Positions 59,663-64,000 of a stretch of 64,000 bases of DNA are shown here, one piece after another. This stretch comes from Cellulosilyticum lentocellum DSM 5427 (lineage in GTDB: Bacteria; Bacillota; Clostridia; Lachnospirales; Cellulosilyticaceae). The translations under genes and the position numbers were made by a program. The notes under the pieces are model-generated. The model was given only the letters and a program-made list of their open reading frames with translations, had not been told where the DNA came from and made no database searches. Where the stretch lies: positions 2,935,001 through 2,999,000 of the forward strand of contig NC_015275.1 in the NCBI RefSeq assembly GCF_000178835.2, given 5' to 3'. The stretch's first letter is position 1. The number at the start of each line of letters is the position of its first letter.

Positions 59663-59684
59663 TAGGCTATCAATAGTTATTCTT

Positions 59685-60242
59685 TTATCTTGGTTTTATA
59701 TATATACAATACAAATTTGTTATCATTCGAACCAATATAAGTAAAATATGGATTGTTGCATAAACCTCAATAACTAATATTATGTGGTATAAAATATTTG
59801 ATTCAACCATACTAACTAAATATGCTGATACAAATATACCTATTAAGAAAAACACTTGGATTATTAAGCTATACGTAAAGTTTATTAACATTAACCTATG
59901 AAGAGTTATTTTTTCATTATGTTTTATTTTTCTATCTGTTTCAGTTTTTAATGCAGGTATTTGATTTAGATCAGCAGATGTGAGCATAGCAATACAAGAT
60001 ATTGTAAAACCTATTAAAATAGCTAGTACATTGGGTAGCATTTCTTCTAGTTTATTTATCGCAATAATAACATTATTATTAATGGTATAGAAGTATGTTG
60101 AAAGAGCTGCTATTATTGCAGGACTAATAACTTCAAAGAACATCTCATTCTTCTTAATTACCTTATAATAATGTACTATAGGTATTAACCATTCTCCATA
60201 TATAAATTTACCTAAATATAGAAAATCACCTCTATTTCTCAC
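59685..60242 (-). CDS. four-helix membrane protein of a two-gene prophage cargo unit
   Basis: 185 residues from GTG 60242 (AAGGTGG 8 nt upstream; a GTG at 60254 is alternative). Four predicted membrane helices at about 36-56, 70-90, 116-142 and 148-175, with short charged loops (ETDRKIKHNEK). No family recognised. It follows the 297 aa gene by about 22 bp and ends the transcript. A pore-forming or membrane-effector role, as for RexB or KwaA, is inference from layout. Confidence 0.6.
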   Translation of the reverse strand: MRNRGDFLYLGKFIYGEWLIPIVHYYKVIKKNEMFFEVISPAIIAALSTYFYTINNNVIIAINKLEEMLPNVLAILIGFTISCIAMLTSADLNQIPALKTETDRKIKHNEKITLHRLMLINFTYSLIIQVFFLIGIFVSAYLVSMVESNILYHIILVIEVYATIHILLILVRMITNLYCIYIKPR

Positions 60243-60264
60243 TCTACTCACCACCTTATCTTAT

Positions 60265-61158
60265 TCATTCTAATAACGAACTCAATTTCTCTATCATATC
60301 ACTTGATTTAACCGTACCATCGATATCTAGCTGAACATCTATATATCTAACTTTCTTGAAAAAACCAGTGTCTATTTTTAAATCAGCTCGAGAATTGTCT
60401 TTTCCATACACCCTTATCCTCCTAATCTTACTTCCTTCTGAAATAAACCTCTGGTAGACACCTTTAAGAACTCTAATTGGTAATGATTGTTTAGGTGTTG
60501 ACTTAATTGTAACATTAACCTCTTCTCGTATTAAATCAGACCCTTCTTCCACAAGCCCTAACCCTTCGCTTCCTATAATTTCTTTATCCATTATAACATC
60601 CGCAAAAGTTACTCTTTCAAATTTATTCAATGATTGTAAGAAATCATCATCAGGAATAGAGGCATATATAATTTTATGATCATATTCTAAGTTTCGTGCA
60701 ATTAAATATTTTTTATACAGCCAGTTTAAATAGTCTATTAACATCGTAATCCCTATAGCTGTTTTACGTTCTTCCATGACCAGAAATACTTCTTCCTCAT
60801 TAACAATTCCACATATATGAGTAAGCTCCTTTTCACCTTCATCTAGTTTCTTATCACTTTCTCGTTCACTTCCATCTCTGCTTGACATATAATTAGGACT
60901 ATGGTTATACTTGCATGATTTCATGATTAATTTAATTCTAGGTTTGCTTTGATCAACGAAATCTAGGTTTTCTATAGATATTGCTTTGTTTTGAGACTTT
61001 TTATCTTTTAATGCATCTGCATGGCTAAGTGTTCGCAAATAGTTTATGAAATCCACAAATCTATCCTTGCAAAAAAATGGTTCAACTTGTATTTCACTAT
61101 TTTCTCTTTTAGTAAAGCAAATACTATAATATACAACTTTTCTCTTATTTGTACTCAT
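60265..61158 (-). CDS. 297 aa soluble protein of a two-gene prophage cargo unit
   Basis: No signal peptide or membrane helix. N-terminal beta/alpha segment (KRKVVYYSICFTKRENSEI), a charged middle (DGSERESDKKLDEGEKEL), then ICGIVNEEEVFLVMEERKTA and a C-terminal beta-rich part ending VRYIDVQLDIDGTV. Overall layout recalls RexA/DUF4747/DUF6731-type prophage proteins, but I cannot claim homology. Own promoter region of 160 bp separates it from the endolysin terminator, so it can be expressed in the lysogen. Confidence 0.55.
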   Translation of the reverse strand: MSTNKRKVVYYSICFTKRENSEIQVEPFFCKDRFVDFINYLRTLSHADALKDKKSQNKAISIENLDFVDQSKPRIKLIMKSCKYNHSPNYMSSRDGSERESDKKLDEGEKELTHICGIVNEEEVFLVMEERKTAIGITMLIDYLNWLYKKYLIARNLEYDHKIIYASIPDDDFLQSLNKFERVTFADVIMDKEIIGSEGLGLVEEGSDLIREEVNVTIKSTPKQSLPIRVLKGVYQRFISEGSKIRRIRVYGKDNSRADLKIDTGFFKKVRYIDVQLDIDGTVKSSDMIEKLSSLLE

Positions 61159-61300
61159 AATAACACCCTTTCCTAATTTTCATAAAATTATAACATATTA
61201 TTACACTTACTACTATTAGGAACTAATGTTCGTACATTAATTATACCACATACCAAACATATGTTCTATATCATTTTAAACAAATCTACGTTTTAGGCAT

Positions 61301-61333
61301 AAAAAAAGAAGGGTAAGGCTTTTGGCCCTACCC
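61301..61333 (-). terminator. terminator of the phage late operon
   Basis: GGGTAAGGC (61311-61319) and GCCCTACCC (61325-61333) with one mismatch, followed on the minus strand by TTCTTTTTTT; overlaps the endolysin stop. Confidence 0.8.
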
Positions 61334-62020
61334 TAACTTACTAAACTTAATTAGCAATGATCTAACATTGTTAACTGTATATCTTTTTTCATCCCATATT
61401 AAACGTTGTGAAATAGCTCCTAAGAGCACTAACTTGTCTATAGCCTGTTTGTACTGTGCATCACTTACAGAACCATCTATTTCGACTCCTGCGAGCTTGC
61501 ATACTAATGCTGGTACATTGTTAAGCTTAATTAAATCTAAGCGTTTCCACGCGTTAAATGTTAACTGTACGCCATCCTTAATTATGGTACTTACTGCATT
61601 AAATAAGTCATTATCTGTTACAGCATTAGTAGTTGTCACCTTCCAAGATTGATCTATTTCAAAATGAGGAGTATCGGGATTACTATTCCAATCCCCTCCC
61701 CAAGTAATTCCTAGAAGAGCTGCAACCTCTGCACACTTCTTAAAAAATGAGCTATCTGAGTATTCCTGCCCTCTAACATTCTTACAAATATCCCAAGCTC
61801 TACGTGATGTATGACGACTGTTCTTCGTCCAGGTAACTACCTTACCTGCTCTACTTCTACCCTGTTCATATAACCAGTTTTGACGTTCTTGAGAGCGGTA
61901 TGTTTCCGTGATAAGTACATTAAGCCCTTGCTTCTTACATTCTTCTAAAAAAAGAGCACAAGCCTTTTGAGCCTGTGATGATAGTTGATTCATATCTCTA
62001 CATGCTGTAGTTACATCCAT
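61328..62020 (-). CDS. phage endolysin, M15 peptidase
   Basis: 230 residues from ATG 62020 (GAGAGG 8 nt upstream). Catalytic domain about 1-130: ITETYRSQERQNWLYEQGRS, zinc ligands in SRHTSRRAWDICKN and DTPHFEIDQSW. This is the L-Ala-D-Glu/VanY-type peptidoglycan peptidase of phages. The C-terminal about 95 residues (YKQAIDKLVLLGAISQ and so on) are probably the wall-binding part. Cleaves peptide cross-links at lysis. Confidence 0.88.
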   Translation of the reverse strand: MDVTTACRDMNQLSSQAQKACALFLEECKKQGLNVLITETYRSQERQNWLYEQGRSRAGKVVTWTKNSRHTSRRAWDICKNVRGQEYSDSSFFKKCAEVAALLGITWGGDWNSNPDTPHFEIDQSWKVTTTNAVTDNDLFNAVSTIIKDGVQLTFNAWKRLDLIKLNNVPALVCKLAGVEIDGSVSDAQYKQAIDKLVLLGAISQRLIWDEKRYTVNNVRSLLIKFSKLG

Positions 62021-62025
62021 AGTTA

Positions 62026-62316
62026 TCACCTCTCGTTGTTTACTAATCCCTCTTGGTTCATAATATAGAATGTACCCTGTATAAGTAATCTAAGTGCTTT
62101 CTCATCAAACCATTTAAAGCGTTTCCTAAGAAAATTATAAACGTACTCTCGCCTATCTTCCCCTACTTTATTACCTGTGATTTGTGTCTCTGCATAAGCA
62201 ATAGCTGCTTTAACCCAATACTCTAAATTGGAATACTTTTTGATAACTGGAATAACCACCATACTTAAAAACAATAATACTACTACCACTAAAACTGTCC
62301 ATAAAAACTCTAACAT
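62026..62316 (-). CDS. phage holin, LLH family-like
   Basis: 96 residues: one N-terminal membrane helix (LWTVLVVVVLLFLSMVVIP) and a soluble tail with YWVKAAIAYAETQI and GEDRREYVYNFLRKRF typical of PF09682 holins. Overlaps the upstream gene by 7 bp and sits 5 bp before the endolysin. Confidence 0.8.
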   Translation of the reverse strand: MLEFLWTVLVVVVLLFLSMVVIPVIKKYSNLEYWVKAAIAYAETQITGNKVGEDRREYVYNFLRKRFKWFDEKALRLLIQGTFYIMNQEGLVNNER

Positions 62317-62576
62317 TCTACATCATCCTCTCTTTTATTAACTTCACTTTTCTTCTCTTCTTTAGTTTCAAAGAACGACTTCGCACAGTAGCTTGGAACT
62401 ATGTATTTAAGACCATCCCAACAACTGGCCACAACCCCATCTAACCCCATACCATTTTTTAGATTAATGTAGCATGATGCCAGAGTAGTAACTGTAGTTA
62501 AGAATATTACTAGGTTAAGTAAAAACTTTGTATACTGTCTTTTTGGTTTGTCTACTTTTACAATTTTAAATCCCAT
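62310..62576 (-). CDS. small phage membrane protein, holin-like
   Basis: 88 residues with one clear helix (FLLNLVIFLTTVTTLASCYI), a possible second weak helix, and a charged C-terminal tail. Placed between the XhlA-like protein and the LLH holin, so a second holin or antiholin is likely. No family firmly recognised. Confidence 0.6.
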   Translation of the reverse strand: MGFKIVKVDKPKRQYTKFLLNLVIFLTTVTTLASCYINLKNGMGLDGVVASCWDGLKYIVPSYCAKSFFETKEEKKSEVNKREDDVEC

Positions 62577-62585
62577 GTGAGCCTC

Positions 62586-62816
62586 CTATTTAAAATACAT
62601 TGCAATAACTCCTGCAATTATTGCTCCCACAATACATCTCCACAGCCATTTATTCTGTTCTTCTAAATCCAATATCCTGTGGTTTGCTACTTTAAGCATG
62701 TTTTCAAGGTTTTCAATCTTTAAGTCTACAGTTGGCATTATACTCTCTACTGCAGCTTTTATGCTTCCTAATTTCTCCATAATTGCTTGTAGTACATCTT
62801 GTGTGTCCTGTGGCAT
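62586..62816 (-). CDS. XhlA-like phage lysis protein
   Basis: 76 residues: N-terminal coiled coil (VDLKIENLENMLKVANHRIL) and one C-terminal membrane helix (WRCIVGAIIAGVIAMYF), the layout of haemolysin XhlA (PF10779). In PBSX it assists the holin. Confidence 0.78.
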   Translation of the reverse strand: MPQDTQDVLQAIMEKLGSIKAAVESIMPTVDLKIENLENMLKVANHRILDLEEQNKWLWRCIVGAIIAGVIAMYFK

Positions 62817-62831
62817 ATTGTATCCTCCATA

Positions 62832-63257
62832 TCAAATTAATTTATAATGTGGCTCTTCTTCTCCAAATAACCAATATCTAAGATAGTCATCCAATAATAT
62901 AGCGAGAATTGATAAAAAGAACCAAAACATACTAAATACTAAACACACTTGGCCAAAAATATTTAAAGGCATTTGAGAATAGTCCCAAATGCCTAATTTA
63001 AGCCAGATATTTAATACACAACCAAATATAAACTCTAAAATCGTCACTATTACGCTACCTATCAATGCTTGTATCCACATAGATGTGTCCCACGATAGAA
63101 ACTCATTAATTAATCCTATTGCTATAAAACATATCCCTCCTAGTAAAGCCATAGTCCAATGACTATTACCATCCCATAGGACTTCAATAAAATAATAAGC
63201 GCCTGATCCCACTAAAAATAGGATTAGATGCTTAAATAGTTGCGTAATCGATTTCAA
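62832..63257 (-). CDS. CmpB-like membrane protein ('putative ABC transporter permease' family)
   Basis: 141 residues starting at TTG 63257, with GGAGG 9 nt upstream; the longer frame to 63434 overlaps the upstream gene and has no site. Four membrane helices with HWTMALLGGICFIAIGLINE, VTILEFIFGCVLNIWLKLGI and the C-terminal YLRYWLFGEEEPHYKL of PF06541. The name is historical; function is unknown. The first 26 nt overlap the upstream gene. Confidence 0.75.
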   Translation of the reverse strand: MKSITQLFKHLILFLVGSGAYYFIEVLWDGNSHWTMALLGGICFIAIGLINEFLSWDTSMWIQALIGSVIVTILEFIFGCVLNIWLKLGIWDYSQMPLNIFGQVCLVFSMFWFFLSILAILLDDYLRYWLFGEEEPHYKLI

Positions 63258-63795
63258 TAGATTCAACCTCCTCGTCTGTAGCTTCTCTAATTTGAACCTC
63301 ATAAAGTTGTTGTTTTTTAACTCTTGGAAGTACATATTGAGCAATTTCAAATGATAGCATTGTAAGTTCTTCAATAGTCCAATCTTCACATACTCCAGAA
63401 GTAGAATTCCAAGTAGTTTTAAAGTTAGATCCATTTGACATAGCTAATTGTGCTAAAGTGATCATTTGAGTTAGTTGGGATTGCTTTTCTTGAGTTACGG
63501 TATAATACTCTCCATTTGGATTATGTACAGTACTAAATATTGGATTATTACTAAGCCAATCAGCAAGTAACTCCTTACTTTCTTGTATTTTCTTCTCTTT
63601 ACAAGTAAGTCCTGTTTTTACATACTCAACTGATAATTTTCCATCAATATATACATACTGCCCTGTATATCCTTCTCTTTCTTCTATAACAGGAGCATCT
63701 TCAACTACCACATATTTTATGTTATCAGTTTCACTTAGCACCTTTATATCTACAATTTTATTCTGATCGTTATCTTTTAAAATTAATATTTTCAT
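63232..63795 (-). CDS. phage DUF4376/XkdW-like protein
   Basis: 187 residues. C-terminal part (EYYTVTQEKQSQLTQMITLA and WTIEELTMLSFEIAQYV) resembles DUF4376 proteins encoded next to tail-fibre genes. AAGGAG 7 nt before the ATG. Perhaps a tail-fibre assembly factor. Confidence 0.6.
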   Translation of the reverse strand: MKILILKDNDQNKIVDIKVLSETDNIKYVVVEDAPVIEEREGYTGQYVYIDGKLSVEYVKTGLTCKEKKIQESKELLADWLSNNPIFSTVHNPNGEYYTVTQEKQSQLTQMITLAQLAMSNGSNFKTTWNSTSGVCEDWTIEELTMLSFEIAQYVLPRVKKQQLYEVQIREATDEEVESIEIDYATI

Positions 63796-63807
63796 TTCAA
63801 TTTCTCC

Positions 63808-64000
63808 TTAAAGTATTGTATATCCACTTACAGCATTTGAACCAGGTGACAAGGTGATTGTAGCTGGCTTTTTACAAACAATAACAAATCCGGAAATGCC
63901 ACTAAAATATTTACTAGATGTTGTTCCTGCTGTTATTTGAGTACCATATACTATTTGAGGTGCATAATCAGATATTTGAAATACATAACAGTCCTCTGAA
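63808..64000 (-). CDS. phage tail-fibre-type protein, C-terminal part (runs off window)
   Basis: About 63 codons end at TAA 63808. The sequence (FSGISGFVIVCKKPATITLS, then GSNAVSGYTIL) is beta-rich and polar as in distal tail or receptor-binding proteins. Its position upstream of the DUF4376-like gene supports this; no motif is decisive. Confidence 0.5.
   Translation of the reverse strand, partial: SEDCYVFQISDYAPQIVYGTQITAGTTSSKYFSGISGFVIVCKKPATITLSPGSNAVSGYTIL

Larger units (their letters stand above)
59663..64000 (-). mobile_element. prophage end region (lysis module plus cargo), continues to the right
   Basis: From right to left on one strand: tail-fibre-type protein, DUF4376-like, CmpB-like, XhlA-like, two holin-like proteins, M15 endolysin, then two cargo genes. 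This is the normal late-gene order of a temperate phage. The exact attachment site is not visible because the other end lies outside the window. Confidence 0.8.

Overview
The window reads as chromosome of a low-GC, anaerobic, spore-forming, fibre-degrading Firmicute. Supporting genes are cotJA/cotJB, a Csp-type germination protease operon, hybrid cluster protein, FeoAB, secreted esterase and carbohydrate-binding proteins, and a GH74-like gene cut by the left edge. Cellulolytic Lachnospiraceae such as Cellulosilyticum fit best, but that assignment is inference from gene content. No rRNA, tRNA or CRISPR array was seen.

1-31 kb is mostly housekeeping and accessory metabolism: a two-subunit chromate transporter with a convergent LysR gene, a chemotaxis receptor, an iron-type alcohol dehydrogenase divergent from another LysR gene, an lrgA-lrgB-gntR-mscS run, queG, tpx, a three-gene HEAT-like-repeat/AAA/VWA operon, cobalamin-dependent metH, mscL with a zinc ribbon, a HAD phosphatase translationally coupled to a glycerol-1-phosphate dehydrogenase-like gene, and hcp.

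31-40 kb holds exported and surface genes: an SLH-anchored Cthe_2159-like protein with three 11-bp operator-like repeats upstream, a secreted CE1-type esterase with ricin-type and CBM2-like modules divergent from an AraC regulator, a lipoprotein, an EFR1-type ferredoxin whose tail is fused to a broken acetyltransferase remnant, an EcsC-like protein and a choloylglycine-hydrolase family enzyme. 40.9-44.8 kb is the ribDE-ribBA-ribH operon behind an FMN riboswitch with an unusually elaborate leader. 44.8-48.5 kb has a beta-hydroxyacid dehydrogenase, an ABC-F gene remnant and feoA-feoB.

48.7-56.2 kb is sporulation/germination: cotJA, cotJB and a cotJC cut to about 70 codons, then three consecutive subtilisin-like Csp genes in which the middle product has lost all three catalytic residues while its neighbours keep theirs. 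56.6-57.9 kb has small orphan genes. 58.0-59.65 kb is a complete IS4-family element with 17-bp inverted repeats and a 10-bp target duplication; it sits in the loop of the intrinsic terminator of the next operon.

59.7-64 kb is the end of a prophage read on the minus strand: tail-fibre-type protein, DUF4376-like protein, a CmpB-like membrane protein, XhlA-like protein, two holin-like proteins and an M15 endolysin. Beyond the lysis genes, in the usual cargo position, lies a two-gene unit (soluble 297 aa protein plus four-helix membrane protein) whose layout resembles RexA/RexB or Kiwa-type exclusion systems. This pair is the best candidate here for an undescribed system.
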